A stretch of DNA of 64,000 nt from an uncultured Lachnospiraceae bacterium (lineage in GTDB: Bacteria > Bacillota > Clostridia > Lachnospirales > Lachnospiraceae). The stretch is taken from assembly GCA_902779305.1 (NCBI GenBank), contig CACZBD010000016.1, forward strand, positions 1 through 64,000, given 5' to 3'. The translations under genes and the position numbers were made by a program. The notes below the pieces were generated by a model that saw only the letters and a program-made list of their open reading frames with translations, searched no databases and was not told where the DNA came from. This document shows positions 53,327-61,402 of the stretch, piece by piece (the stretch's first letter is position 1; each line of letters opens with the position of its first letter).

Positions 53327-54556
53327 ATGAAACCGGGATCAAAAGCATGGACCGTTAAATATACACTGTTGAACGCGACTTATTTCATCGCGTTTTGCAC
53401 CGTGCATGCCTATGCTGCGGTATTTCTGCTCGCGCACGGTTTTTCCAACACGGAGGTCGGGATCCTGCTGGCGGTCGCAAACATCGTTTCCGCGATCGCA
53501 CAGCCCCTTGTCGCTTCGCTGATCGATAAACCGGGTCCGATCACAAACAGAGGCTTTGTCGCTTTTTCCGTGCTCGTGATCCTGTTGGGATCGGTTCTTT
53601 TGATGTTCATAGAAAGTAACAAGGTTTTGATCTTTGTGATCTATGCCATGATCTATATGATCCAGTTTGCTTACCAGCCGGTTATGACAGCGCTTTGTTT
53701 TGAATATCAGAAGGCAGGCTGCAACATCATGTACGGATTGTCGAGAGGTTTGGGATCGGCGAGCTTTGCCGTTACTTCCGCGCTGATCGGCGGCGTGGTC
53801 GAAAGAGAAGGCGTGTTTGTACTTTTGATCGTGAATGCGGTTTCGATGGCTGCTGCCGCGATCATCATCCTGTTCTTTAAAAAGCCTGACGGGACGGCAG
53901 CAGAAACGGATGACAGCGGTGAGCCGGGTGCCGGCGGGAATGCGCAGGGCGGCAAGGCACACAACAACTTCTTCGAGTTTGTAAGACTCTATCCGGCGTA
54001 TTCCCTGTTTTTGCTTGCCACGATATGCTTCTTCTTTGCGCATAACATGATCAACGATTTTATGATCCAGATCATCCGGCCGCTTGGCGGCGCGGAAACA
54101 CAGTTCGGTTATGCAACATTTCTGCAGGCGATCCTGGAACTGCCGGTCATGGCGCTTTTTACACTGATCTTAAAAAAGATCTCAGCCAAAAACCTGCTGC
54201 TGATCTCGGGTGTCGCGTTCCTGATAAAGACAGCCATTCTGATCTTTGCAAAGAGTATGACGGCCCTTTATGTCAGCCAGTGTTTCCAATTGTTCGCCTA
54301 TGCCGTGTTCATTCCGGCTTCGGCATATTATGTCAGTGAGACTATGGAGGAACTCGACCAGGTCAAAGGCCAGGCTTTTATCACGACGGCGATCACGGTT
54401 GGCGGAGTCTTTTCCAACTTCATATGCGGCAGGATCCTGGACGGTCTTGGCGTCAAGCCGATGCTGCTTACCGGCACGGCTGTAAATGCCGCCGGCGTTG
54501 TGATCGCATTCATTGCATTCTGTTTCCTGAAGAGAAAATCAAAAAGGATGTGTTGA
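53327..54556 (+). CDS. MFS transporter (MFS_1-like)
   Basis: The 409-residue protein has 12 predicted helices and starts LLNATYFIAFCTVHAYAAVFLL with GFSNTEVGILLAVANIVSAI in the first loop. It belongs to the LacY/nucleoside-permease-like MFS_1-like group. A central hydrophilic loop of about 30 residues (AAETDDSGEPGAGGNAQGGK) separates the two halves. Substrate cannot be deduced. GAGGAGA at 53314-53320 sets the ATG at 53327. Its stop codon lies inside the terminator loop and overlaps the promoter of the next operon. Confidence 0.82.
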   Translation: MKPGSKAWTVKYTLLNATYFIAFCTVHAYAAVFLLAHGFSNTEVGILLAVANIVSAIAQPLVASLIDKPGPITNRGFVAFSVLVILLGSVLLMFIESNKVLIFVIYAMIYMIQFAYQPVMTALCFEYQKAGCNIMYGLSRGLGSASFAVTSALIGGVVEREGVFVLLIVNAVSMAAAAIIILFFKKPDGTAAETDDSGEPGAGGNAQGGKAHNNFFEFVRLYPAYSLFLLATICFFFAHNMINDFMIQIIRPLGGAETQFGYATFLQAILELPVMALFTLILKKISAKNLLLISGVAFLIKTAILIFAKSMTALYVSQCFQLFAYAVFIPASAYYVSETMEELDQVKGQAFITTAITVGGVFSNFICGRILDGLGVKPMLLTGTAVNAAGVVIAFIAFCFLKRKSKRMC

Positions 54557-54570
54557 CATCCTTTTTTTAT
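54541..54570 (+). terminator. Terminator overlapping the end of the MFS gene
   Basis: A 10-bp stem AAAAAGGATG with CATCCTTTTT (54541-54550, 54557-54566), a 6-nt loop that contains the TGA stop, and a T-run. The -35 box of the next promoter is inside it. Confidence 0.85.
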
Positions 54571-54580
54571 TGTGTATAAT
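54553..54580 (+). promoter_or_regulatory. Consensus SigA promoter of the metal-efflux operon
   Basis: Perfect TTGACA (54553-54558), a 16-bp spacer and perfect TATAAT (54575-54580). The promoter is therefore expected to be strong unless repressed. Confidence 0.85.
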
Positions 54581-54588
54581 GATAAATG

Positions 54589-54614
54589 AACATATGAATA
54601 AATGCTCATATGTT
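54589..54614 (+). promoter_or_regulatory. ArsR-family operator (9-bp inverted repeat)
   Basis: AACATATGA (54589-54597) and TCATATGTT (54606-54614) form a perfect inverted repeat with an 8-bp spacer. It lies at about the transcription start. The ATATGA...TCATAT core matches the pattern of ArsR/SmtB sites such as those bound by CzrA. The ArsR gene of the operon would bind here. Confidence 0.8.
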
Positions 54615-54652
54615 GAAAGCAAACCAATTCATCACAGGAGGAAACCGAAAAG

Positions 54653-54871
54653 ATGAAAAAGACATACAAGATCGAAGTCGACTGCGCAAACTGTGCCAAC
54701 AAAATGGAAGAGGCCGCTAAGAAGACGGACGGCGTCAAAGACTGCAGCGTGAATTTCATGGCGCTGAAGATGAACGTGGAATTTGAGGACGGCGCCGACG
54801 AAAAAGAAGTCATGAAGGCCGTTGTGAAGAACTGCAAGAAAGTGGAAGACGATTGCGAGGTCTATTTGTAA
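54653..54871 (+). CDS. Separate heavy-metal-binding (HMA) protein
   Basis: The 72-residue protein is a ferredoxin-like HMA domain with DCANCANKM at residues 10-18. The Asp before the CxxC is typical of zinc/cadmium-type domains rather than copper ones. It has extra cysteines near residues 27, 61 and 68. It stands just before a P-type ATPase that lacks this domain at its N-terminus, so it probably supplies metal to the pump as a separate protein. AGGAGGAAACC precedes the ATG. Confidence 0.85.
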   Translation: MKKTYKIEVDCANCANKMEEAAKKTDGVKDCSVNFMALKMNVEFEDGADEKEVMKAVVKNCKKVEDDCEVYL

Positions 54872-54872
54872 G

Positions 54873-56753
54873 ATGATGACGAAGAAGCAGAAAAAGGTAC
54901 TGATCCGGATCATTGTTTCGACAGTCCTGCTCGTCGGACTTGAGATCGTATTCCGGTTTGTGGAAGTAAACCCCTATATCAGGCTTGCGTTATATTTGAT
55001 CCCCTATTTTGTGATCGGATATGATATCCTTAAAAAGGCAGGGAAGGGGATCCTGAACCGGCAGGTGCTGGACGAGAACTTCCTGATGGCCGTTGCAACG
55101 ATCGGCGCGATCGCGCTGCAGGAATACCGGGAAGGCGTCGCCGTTATGCTCTTCTATCAGATCGGCGAGTTCTTCCAGTCCTATGCGGTCGGGAAGAGCC
55201 GCAGGAACATTTCGGACCTGATGGATATCCGCCCGGATTACGCGAATCTGGAAATGGACGGTGAGGTTACAAAAGTCGAACCGGATGAAGTGGCGATCGG
55301 CGGCGTGATCCATGTCTATCCCGGTGAGAAGATCCCCATTGACGGGATCGTGACGGAAGGGGAATCGACTTTGCATACGGCAGCCCTGACCGGCGAAAGC
55401 GTTCCGAGAAGAGTGATCGCAGGCGATGAGGTGATCAGCGGCTGCGTCAATATTTCCGGGATCCTGAAAGTAAGGACCACGAAGGAATTCGGAGAATCCA
55501 CGGTTTCGAAGATCCTTGACCTGGTGGAAAATGCCGGTTCGAAAAAATCACGGTCCGAGAACTTCATCACGAAATTTGCAAAGTACTATACGCCCGCGGT
55601 CTGCATCGGGGCGCTGATCCTTGCTTTGATCGTACCGACGATCCTGCTTCTGATGAAACAAGAAGTATCCTATGGAGACTGGATCTACAGGGGACTTACA
55701 TTTTTAGTCATCAGCTGCCCGTGCGCACTGGTGATCAGCATTCCGCTGACATTTTTTGCCGGGATCGGCGGAGCCTCGAAGGCAGGCGTTCTGATCAAGG
55801 GCTCCAATTATCTGGAGGCGCTTTCCAAAGTCAGAACGGTGTTGTTTGACAAGACCGGAACCGTCACACAGGGCGTTTTTGAGGTGGTCGGGATCCATCA
55901 TAATGAGATGGAAAATCAAAAGCTTCTGGAATATGTGGCCCTGATCGAAGGCAGAAGCACACATCCGATCGCAAAGAGTATCGTGGAGGCGTACGGCGGA
56001 AGCCTTGATTTTGACCGCGTGACGGACTTAAAAGAGATCAGCGGGCAGGGTGTTGCAGCGCTCGTAGACGGGACCGCTGTGGCAGCAGGAAATGCCAGAC
56101 TTATGGATGCGCTTGGAGTTCCTTATATTTCCTGCCATCATCCCGGAACGATCGTGCATGTGGCGATCGATAACAAATATGCCGGACATATCCTGATCTC
56201 CGATATCTTAAAACCGACTTCCAAGGAAGCCATGAGAGGTCTTCGGGCTGCGGGCGTTAGAAAACTCGTGATGCTGACCGGTGACATGGAGACGGTGGCA
56301 AAAGCGGTTTGCGAAGAACTCGGAGCGGATGATTTTTGCAGCGACCTGCTTCCGGAAGGAAAAGTGGAAAAGGTGGAAGCGTATCTGCATATGCAGAATA
56401 AGGGAGAAACGCTTGCGTTTGTCGGAGACGGGATCAATGATGCACCGGTTCTGACCAGGGCGGATATCGGGATCGCCATGGGGGCGCTCGGAAGTGATGC
56501 CGCGATCGAAGCGGCGGATGTGGTACTGATGGATGACGATATGCTGAAGGTGGTGCAGGCCAAAAAGATTGCCATAAAATGCATGCGGATCGTCTATGAA
56601 AATATCGTATTTGCGCTGGCTGTAAAAGCGCTTTGCTTATTGCTCGGTGCACTCGGCATCGCAAATATGTGGCTCGCGATCTTTGCGGATGTCGGAGTAA
56701 TGGTGATCGCCGTTCTGAATGCGATCCGTGCGCTCCGTGTCGCGAAAGTCTGA
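54873..56753 (+). CDS. P1B-type heavy-metal ATPase (zinc/cadmium-type exporter)
   Basis: The 626-residue pump has the actuator motif LTGESVP, the metal-transport motif SCPCALVIS, the phosphorylation motif FDKTGTVTQG, the STHPIAKSI motif, and the hinge GDGINDAPVLTRADIGIAMG. About eight transmembrane segments are visible. There is no N-terminal CxxC domain; that domain is the separate 72-residue protein encoded 1 bp upstream. The companion regulator has a zinc/cobalt-type site, so Zn, Cd, Co or Pb is likelier than Cu. The operon is predicted to be induced by the metal it exports. Confidence 0.9.
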   Translation: MMTKKQKKVLIRIIVSTVLLVGLEIVFRFVEVNPYIRLALYLIPYFVIGYDILKKAGKGILNRQVLDENFLMAVATIGAIALQEYREGVAVMLFYQIGEFFQSYAVGKSRRNISDLMDIRPDYANLEMDGEVTKVEPDEVAIGGVIHVYPGEKIPIDGIVTEGESTLHTAALTGESVPRRVIAGDEVISGCVNISGILKVRTTKEFGESTVSKILDLVENAGSKKSRSENFITKFAKYYTPAVCIGALILALIVPTILLLMKQEVSYGDWIYRGLTFLVISCPCALVISIPLTFFAGIGGASKAGVLIKGSNYLEALSKVRTVLFDKTGTVTQGVFEVVGIHHNEMENQKLLEYVALIEGRSTHPIAKSIVEAYGGSLDFDRVTDLKEISGQGVAALVDGTAVAAGNARLMDALGVPYISCHHPGTIVHVAIDNKYAGHILISDILKPTSKEAMRGLRAAGVRKLVMLTGDMETVAKAVCEELGADDFCSDLLPEGKVEKVEAYLHMQNKGETLAFVGDGINDAPVLTRADIGIAMGALGSDAAIEAADVVLMDDDMLKVVQAKKIAIKCMRIVYENIVFALAVKALCLLLGALGIANMWLAIFADVGVMVIAVLNAIRALRVAKV

Positions 56754-56766
56754 AGGAGGAAAAGAC

Positions 56767-57054
56767 ATGATCAAAGACGACAACATCCTGTACGATCTTG
56801 CGGAACTGTTCAAGGTGTTCGGCGACTCGACAAGGATCCGGATCCTGTTTTCGCTGTTTGAAGAAGAGCGCTGCGTCAGCGATATCGCGCAGACCCTTTC
56901 CCTCACTCAGTCGGCCGTTTCCCATCAGTTAAAGATCTTAAAACAGAGTAAACTGATCCGGAGCAGACGGGACGGAAAACAGATCTATTATTCCCTTGCG
57001 GATGACCATGTGCGATCCATCATCGGACAGGGCCTTGAGCACGTGGAAGAATAA
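56767..57054 (+). CDS. ArsR/SmtB regulator with CzrA-type alpha-5 metal site
   Basis: The 95-residue protein has the winged helix SDIAQTLSLTQSAVSHQLKIL with wing RRDGKQIYYSL. Its last helix DDHVRSIIGQGLEHVEE contains the D-x-H-x10-H-x2-E pattern of the SmtB/CzrA alpha-5 zinc and cobalt site, all four ligands present. The alpha-3 position has a single cysteine (ERCVSDI) instead of the ELCVCDL motif of cadmium or arsenic sensors. It should repress the operon in which it lies and release when zinc or cobalt binds. GGAGG precedes the ATG at 56767. Confidence 0.9.
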   Translation: MIKDDNILYDLAELFKVFGDSTRIRILFSLFEEERCVSDIAQTLSLTQSAVSHQLKILKQSKLIRSRRDGKQIYYSLADDHVRSIIGQGLEHVEE

Positions 57055-57074
57055 ATAACTAGGGAGGTTACAAG

Positions 57075-57890
57075 ATGGCTTTACTGGAAATGAATTATCT
57101 GTCAAAATCACTCTTCCGCACGGTACCGGTGTACGTGTATCTTCCTGCGGACAAGATTTCCTTTGAGGACATGGAGTATTCCATGAAAGAGGGAGAGAAG
57201 TTCAAAACACTCTACCTTCTGCACGGCCTGCTCGGAAATTATACGGACTGGGTCTGCAAGACGAGGCTGACGCAGTTTGCGGAAGAAAAAAACGTGGCGG
57301 TCGTGATGCCTTCGGGGGACAACGCGTTTTATGTGGACAGCCTGGTGCCGAGCAATGACTACGGCGCATTTATTGGAGAAGAACTGGTACAGATCACAAG
57401 AAAGATGTTCCCGCTTTCCGATAAAAGAGAAGACACCTTTATCGCGGGTCTTTCGATGGGCGGTTTCGGGGCCGTCAGAAACGGGATCCGGTATGCGGAA
57501 ACATTCGGATATGTTGCAGGGCTTTCCGGCGCGTATGATGTCCTGACGGAAGAAACGGACGGATCGGAGCACAGGATTTTCGGAAAATACTTGAAAGAAA
57601 TACAGGATACGGACAGGAACCCGAAGGTTGCTTTGGAAGATCTCATCAAGCGCGGCGCTCCGCTGCCTGCATTTTATCTTGCGTGCGGCAGTTCCGACCA
57701 GTTGCTTGACAGCAGCTTAAACTTCAGGGATCTTTTGATCGAAAAGGGCGCGAAGGTTACCTGGGACGAGCAGCCGGGAGGCCATGACTGGGAATTCTGG
57801 GATATGGAGATCAAGAAAGTTCTGGACTGGCTTCCCGTTGGCGGCAAGGATGCGCTCGGGCTCGGAAGCGGAAATGTCAGGACGAAATAA
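57075..57890 (+). CDS. Alpha/beta-hydrolase esterase (esterase D/feruloyl-esterase family)
   Basis: The 271-residue enzyme has the nucleophile elbow GLSMGGFGAVRN (residues about 131-135), LYLLHGLLGNYTDWV near residue 50 and the catalytic histidine in PGGHDWEFWD. This matches the esterase family of S-formylglutathione hydrolase, tributyrin esterase and feruloyl esterase. There is no signal peptide, so it acts in the cytosol. The substrate is unknown; acetyl or other short-chain esters are plausible. A GGGAGG ribosome binding site precedes the ATG at 57075. It follows the metal operon after 20 bp and may be read through with it. Confidence 0.85.
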   Translation: MALLEMNYLSKSLFRTVPVYVYLPADKISFEDMEYSMKEGEKFKTLYLLHGLLGNYTDWVCKTRLTQFAEEKNVAVVMPSGDNAFYVDSLVPSNDYGAFIGEELVQITRKMFPLSDKREDTFIAGLSMGGFGAVRNGIRYAETFGYVAGLSGAYDVLTEETDGSEHRIFGKYLKEIQDTDRNPKVALEDLIKRGAPLPAFYLACGSSDQLLDSSLNFRDLLIEKGAKVTWDEQPGGHDWEFWDMEIKKVLDWLPVGGKDALGLGSGNVRTK

Positions 57891-57904
57891 GACGAAGTAA
57901 ATGG

Positions 57905-57933
57905 TTGACACCTCCCCGTTGAAATGCTAGAAT
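57905..57933 (+). promoter_or_regulatory. Promoter of the serine tRNA genes
   Basis: Perfect TTGACA (57905-57910), a 17-bp spacer and TAGAAT (57928-57933), 32 bp before the first tRNA. Confidence 0.82.
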
Positions 57934-57965
57934 CTTACTTGCGTTGACGAAACGAGGACGGTTTT

Positions 57966-58051
57966 GGAGAGGTATCGAAGTGGTCATAACGAGGCGGTCT
58001 TGAAAACCGTTTGTCCGCAAGGGCGCATGGGTTCGAATCCCATCCTCTCCG
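57966..58051 (+). tRNA. tRNA-Ser (anticodon UGA)
   Basis: The acceptor GGAGAGG pairs with CCTCTCC, and the discriminator is G. The anticodon arm is CGGTCTTGAAAACCG with anticodon TGA. It has a long variable arm, as expected for serine, and a T arm with GGTTCGAATCC. CCA is not encoded. Confidence 0.95.
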
Positions 58052-58056
58052 TATTT

Positions 58057-58077
58057 GGCAGGATGGAACATCCTGCC
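58057..58077 (+). other. Perfect 9-bp hairpin between the two serine tRNAs
   Basis: GGCAGGATG (58057-58065) pairs with CATCCTGCC (58069-58077) across a GAA loop, just 5 bp after the first tRNA. There is no T-run, so it is more likely a processing signal than a terminator. Confidence 0.5.
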
Positions 58078-58161
58078 AGCCCGAGCGGCGCTTGAGCGGG
58101 ACAGATCGGAGTCGATCACCTGTAACAACAATTATATTTTGAATCGGAAGATTCTGCCATT

Positions 58162-58251
58162 GGAGAAGTACCCAAGCTGGCCGAAGGGGCTCCCCTGGAA
58201 AGGGAGTAGGTCGTTAATAGCGGCGCGAGGGTTCAAATCCCTCCTTCTCCG
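58162..58251 (+). tRNA. tRNA-Ser (anticodon GGA)
   Basis: The acceptor GGAGAAG pairs with CTTCTCC, and the discriminator is G. The anticodon arm CTCCCCTGGAAAGGGAG holds anticodon GGA. It has a long variable arm and a T arm with GGTTCAAATCC. CCA is not encoded. Confidence 0.95.
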
Positions 58252-58256
58252 TACCT

Positions 58257-58283
58257 GCCGCGATCTAAAGATCGCGGCTTTTT
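58257..58283 (+). terminator. Terminator of the tRNA-Ser transcript
   Basis: A perfect 10-bp stem GCCGCGATCT with AGATCGCGGC has a 2-nt loop, or somewhat larger in practice, and is followed by TTTTTG. Confidence 0.9.
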
Positions 58284-58406
58284 GTTGCGCAAAAATCTCC
58301 AAACATTTCAATCCGTGAGATAATACGTTTCCTTTTGTTCATCAGTGAGGGTGATACCATCCGGAACCATACTATTATTGTATGAAGATTAAGATTATAC
58401 TATTAT

Positions 58407-58436
58407 ATGATGTAGGGGCAGTGTCCCCTACATCAT
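58407..58436 (+). other. Perfect 12-bp inverted repeat before the lipoprotein gene
   Basis: ATGATGTAGGGG (58407-58418) pairs with CCCCTACATCAT (58425-58436), with a 6-nt loop. The following bases are only mildly T-rich (CTGATTTGTTTT). It could be a terminator for upstream reading or an operator/leader hairpin for the gene at 58498. Confidence 0.5.
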
Positions 58437-58497
58437 CTGATTTGTTTTATTCGAACATCCTTGTTTGGTTGTTTTTTTCTAAGGGAGGTTAATCGTT

Positions 58498-59823
58498 ATG
58501 AGAAAAGGATTGTTCTCATTCTCAATCATTATTATATCCGTCATTTTATCCGGATGTGAAGCCCGGACCATTCCGCATGCAGTTGATCCTGCACCTAATA
58601 CAGAAGAGAGGAACATAGATAACATCACACAGGAATCTCATTCCGCAGAAGAAGTTGATCAGGCAGAGGAAACGGCAGTGACCGATGCGGAAGAAAAAAC
58701 AGACGTGGACCGGATTTTTATGGATTTTCTGCTGGGAAAAGAAAAGGATTGCAACGATGAGACCTTTTGGGGATTAGAAGAGGAAGACTTTCAGGAGCAT
58801 GGCTCATATACGCTTGTGGATATGAATGGTGATGGGCAGAACGAACTTGTCGTTAAAAATTCATGGGGTTGGATACCCGATATTATTGAGTACAAAGACG
58901 GAAAAATAGTGTATTCAAATGTAGATAATATGGGATCATCCGGTCTGACATTAATAAATACGAATAAACAGTTTGTATCCGGTGACACCGGGCATGTGGG
59001 TCGCGATCAGTATTGGGTTTCAGAGTTCGATGAGAATGGAAATGCATCAGTTGTTCTGTTCTTTGCAAAGGTATATGAGGAATATGATGAAACCAAGCCT
59101 GTGCACTATTACAAGAAAGAAAAACCTGAGGACGAGGACTATCTGAATGAAAACTTTGACCCGATAGACGAATCCGAGTTTCATTCACTTGAGAATGAAT
59201 ATATCCGGGAAGATACGTCACTGATCTGGAATTTGATCAATAGTATTTCAAACGATGACGCAGCTCTTGATACCGGAGAAGGGAATATGACGAAAGATGA
59301 AGCATATGAGATGGCGGAGCAGCTCGATGGAGATATATGCGCATTTGAATACGCCGATTTTGACTTCAATGGTGAAAGCGAAGCGTTTTTTGCCATTGGA
59401 GATAACAGCAAAGATAAAAGGTATCCCCTTGATGCGATCTGGTTCATAGACAGCAGTGGCAGTCTGAGGAAAGTACGTGATGATTTTGATCGTTCCGCTG
59501 ATCTGTCCCTATACAAGAATGATAAAGGATATTACATCGAATCTGCAGAAGCAGGAAAGGGCTTTTTCTATGGGGACTGCGGCGGAGGCGGCAGCGGATG
59601 GACCACCTTTGTGTTTGGGGTTAAAGACGGAAATCCTTATGAACTTGATATATCTATGAATATCGAGGGATTTTATAGGGATGATGACGGTGCGTTCTAC
59701 ACAGTATCGGATGATTTTAGCGAGGATGGACACAAGTATTATATTACCGAGCTCAATTATGACAGTGAAAGTCAACAGTTTTCGGTAGGCAAAATGACAG
59801 ACAGGGAATATCAACCAAACTAA
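58498..59823 (+). CDS. Lipoprotein of unknown function
   Basis: The 441-residue product has a signal peptide with lipobox ILSGC (cysteine near residue 20). A Glu/Asp-rich linker follows, then two regions with the VCBS/FG-GAP-like calcium pattern (LVDMNGDGQNELVVKN near residue 104, and YADFDFNGESEAFFAI near residue 285). It likely sits on the outer face of the membrane. A GGCGGGGSGW-like glycine cluster (GDCGGGGSGWTTF) is visible near residue 360. No family is firmly recognised. AAGGGAGG precedes the ATG at 58498. The gene is AT-richer than the core genes, so it may have been acquired. Confidence 0.65.
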   Translation: MRKGLFSFSIIIISVILSGCEARTIPHAVDPAPNTEERNIDNITQESHSAEEVDQAEETAVTDAEEKTDVDRIFMDFLLGKEKDCNDETFWGLEEEDFQEHGSYTLVDMNGDGQNELVVKNSWGWIPDIIEYKDGKIVYSNVDNMGSSGLTLINTNKQFVSGDTGHVGRDQYWVSEFDENGNASVVLFFAKVYEEYDETKPVHYYKKEKPEDEDYLNENFDPIDESEFHSLENEYIREDTSLIWNLINSISNDDAALDTGEGNMTKDEAYEMAEQLDGDICAFEYADFDFNGESEAFFAIGDNSKDKRYPLDAIWFIDSSGSLRKVRDDFDRSADLSLYKNDKGYYIESAEAGKGFFYGDCGGGGSGWTTFVFGVKDGNPYELDISMNIEGFYRDDDGAFYTVSDDFSEDGHKYYITELNYDSESQQFSVGKMTDREYQPN

Positions 59824-59932
59824 TCCGTTTTTTCGCTATCAAGAGCATGTCGCGTAAATGCATCATTCATGAGATTCTCCGGGGCCTCTGCCAATCAGCG
59901 ATAGCATAATGTAACATACATAAAAAAGGGGA

Positions 59933-59961
59933 TTGACAATCATGATATCATGTTTTATTCA
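59933..59961 (+). promoter_or_regulatory. Possible promoter before the zinc-ribbon gene
   Basis: TTGACA (59933-59938), a 17-bp spacer and TATTCA (59956-59961). The spacer contains the 12-bp palindrome CATGATATCATG (59941-59952). A second -10 candidate, TAAAAT, lies at 60014-60019. Confidence 0.4.
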
Positions 59962-60062
59962 TATGGACGGAAATCAACTCATGATTTCTGTTTTTTTTGA
60001 TGTGCGTTTCTGTTAAAATAATGAAGACATGTATACCGCGCCTATGAGAAAAGGAGCCGCCT

Positions 60063-61373
60063 ATGTTCTGTCGAAAATGTGGAGCAAACCAACCCGATGA
60101 TTCCCTGTTTTGCGATAAGTGCGGGGCCGGACTGACTGTGGAAGCGCAGCAGTCGCAGCAGCAGAACGCGATGCAATCCGCACCGCAAATGCAGCCGCAA
60201 TACCAGCAGCAGTATCAACAACCACAATACCAGCAGCCACAGATGCAGCCACAGTATCAGCAACCGCAGTACCAATACCAACAGCCGCAGATGCAGCAGA
60301 ATCCGCCACAGCAGAAGCGCTCAAAAGCTCCGCTCGTTCTGGGCATTGTATTCGGCAGCCTGGGATTGCTTGCTGTCATCATCGTATCTGTTGTCCTGAT
60401 ATTTAAGAATCAGGTTGGCAGCACGGGAAGAGAGCAAGACAAAACAGAAACGGCTGAAGAGAGAAAATCCAGAACCGACAGAAAGAAGAAAGAAGAGAAT
60501 AAAGAACAGGAAGAAGCCGATTCGGAAGACGAAGATGAGGAAGACGGGTCGGAATCGGATCCTTTTTATGAGGAGACCGAAGATGTCAATCAGCTGACCG
60601 GAGATGCGGCCGCGCAGTATGCAGCGGTAAATTCCACAACGGACAGACCCACCGACAGTGATTTTGCCTGGCTTGACAGGGCCTATCATGCAGGAGAGGA
60701 TCTTGAGTCCTATATGGCAGGACTCGGAGCCACAAAAGTCACAAATCCGGCGATCCTTAACGGGGACTGGAAGGCGTGCTTCCGCACAAAAAATCCAATG
60801 GATAACATGGAAAAAGAGTCATACCGCTTCTTTAATGTCAATCTGCAGACATCGGGGTCGGATGTTGAACTGGTCCTCGACTGGTGGTATTATTCTTTCG
60901 GTAACGGTGAGACCGGGTATGAGGATGATTTTGACGGTAAAAGCAGCGGAAAATGGAACGATGATTTTTCCGGATTCCTCTGTAACGATTCCGAACGCCT
61001 TGAGATGAAAGCATTCTATGACCATAACGGAAGGCAGTTTGCTTACGGCGAATATATGTATCCTTCGGGTGAACAGGAATACCTGATCTTAGAGCGTCCC
61101 TGCGGGCCTTCGATTCCGGAATCCGCGGAGGTATCCTCTCAGAATACAACGGAGCAGCTGACGAACGAACAGATCGCCGAGCTTTGTGCAAAGCATTGCG
61201 GCGCGCAGTATGCAAGGATCGACAGCATACAAAGTGACGGGTCCCTGATCGTACAGGTCTATGATGAGGTGGACGGACATACCACGACCTATGACTGGTA
61301 TACCGTAAATCCCGTGACGCTGGATGCCACGACGGAATTCGGATTTAACTTTAATCTGAAAGACGATATGTAA
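60063..61373 (+). CDS. Zinc-ribbon, Q-rich single-pass membrane protein
   Basis: The 436-residue protein starts with a zinc ribbon (MFCRKCGANQPDDSLFCDKCGAGL). A Gln/Pro/Tyr-rich repetitive stretch follows (residues about 29-86, units like QPQYQQPQMQ), then one transmembrane helix (APLVLGIVFGSLGLLAVIIV), an acidic/Lys linker, and an extracytoplasmic domain of about 270 residues. The last 50 residues contain LCAKHCGAQYARIDSIQSDG and VNPVTLDATTEFGFNF. The Q-rich part is encoded by imperfect CAG/CAA repeats. Function is unknown. Its zinc ribbon is similar to that of the protein at 2250. The ATG at 60063 follows AAAAGGAGCC. Confidence 0.75.
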   Translation: MFCRKCGANQPDDSLFCDKCGAGLTVEAQQSQQQNAMQSAPQMQPQYQQQYQQPQYQQPQMQPQYQQPQYQYQQPQMQQNPPQQKRSKAPLVLGIVFGSLGLLAVIIVSVVLIFKNQVGSTGREQDKTETAEERKSRTDRKKKEENKEQEEADSEDEDEEDGSESDPFYEETEDVNQLTGDAAAQYAAVNSTTDRPTDSDFAWLDRAYHAGEDLESYMAGLGATKVTNPAILNGDWKACFRTKNPMDNMEKESYRFFNVNLQTSGSDVELVLDWWYYSFGNGETGYEDDFDGKSSGKWNDDFSGFLCNDSERLEMKAFYDHNGRQFAYGEYMYPSGEQEYLILERPCGPSIPESAEVSSQNTTEQLTNEQIAELCAKHCGAQYARIDSIQSDGSLIVQVYDEVDGHTTTYDWYTVNPVTLDATTEFGFNFNLKDDM

Positions 61374-61402
61374 GAAACAGAAATCAGTTTTAGGAGCAGT
61401 TT

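Noticed and set aside
57877..58131. Minus-strand frame of 84 codons with DGIRTHAPLRTNGF
   Set aside because: It is antisense to tRNA-Ser. This peptide is a well-known false gene product created by translating serine tRNA genes backwards.
58055..58318. Plus-strand frame of 87 codons across the second tRNA
   Set aside because: It covers tRNA-Ser(GGA) and its terminator, with no ribosome binding site; not a protein gene.
60170..60320. CAG/CAA repeat array as a non-coding satellite
   Set aside because: The repeats stay in frame inside a gene and encode a Gln/Pro/Tyr-rich linker.
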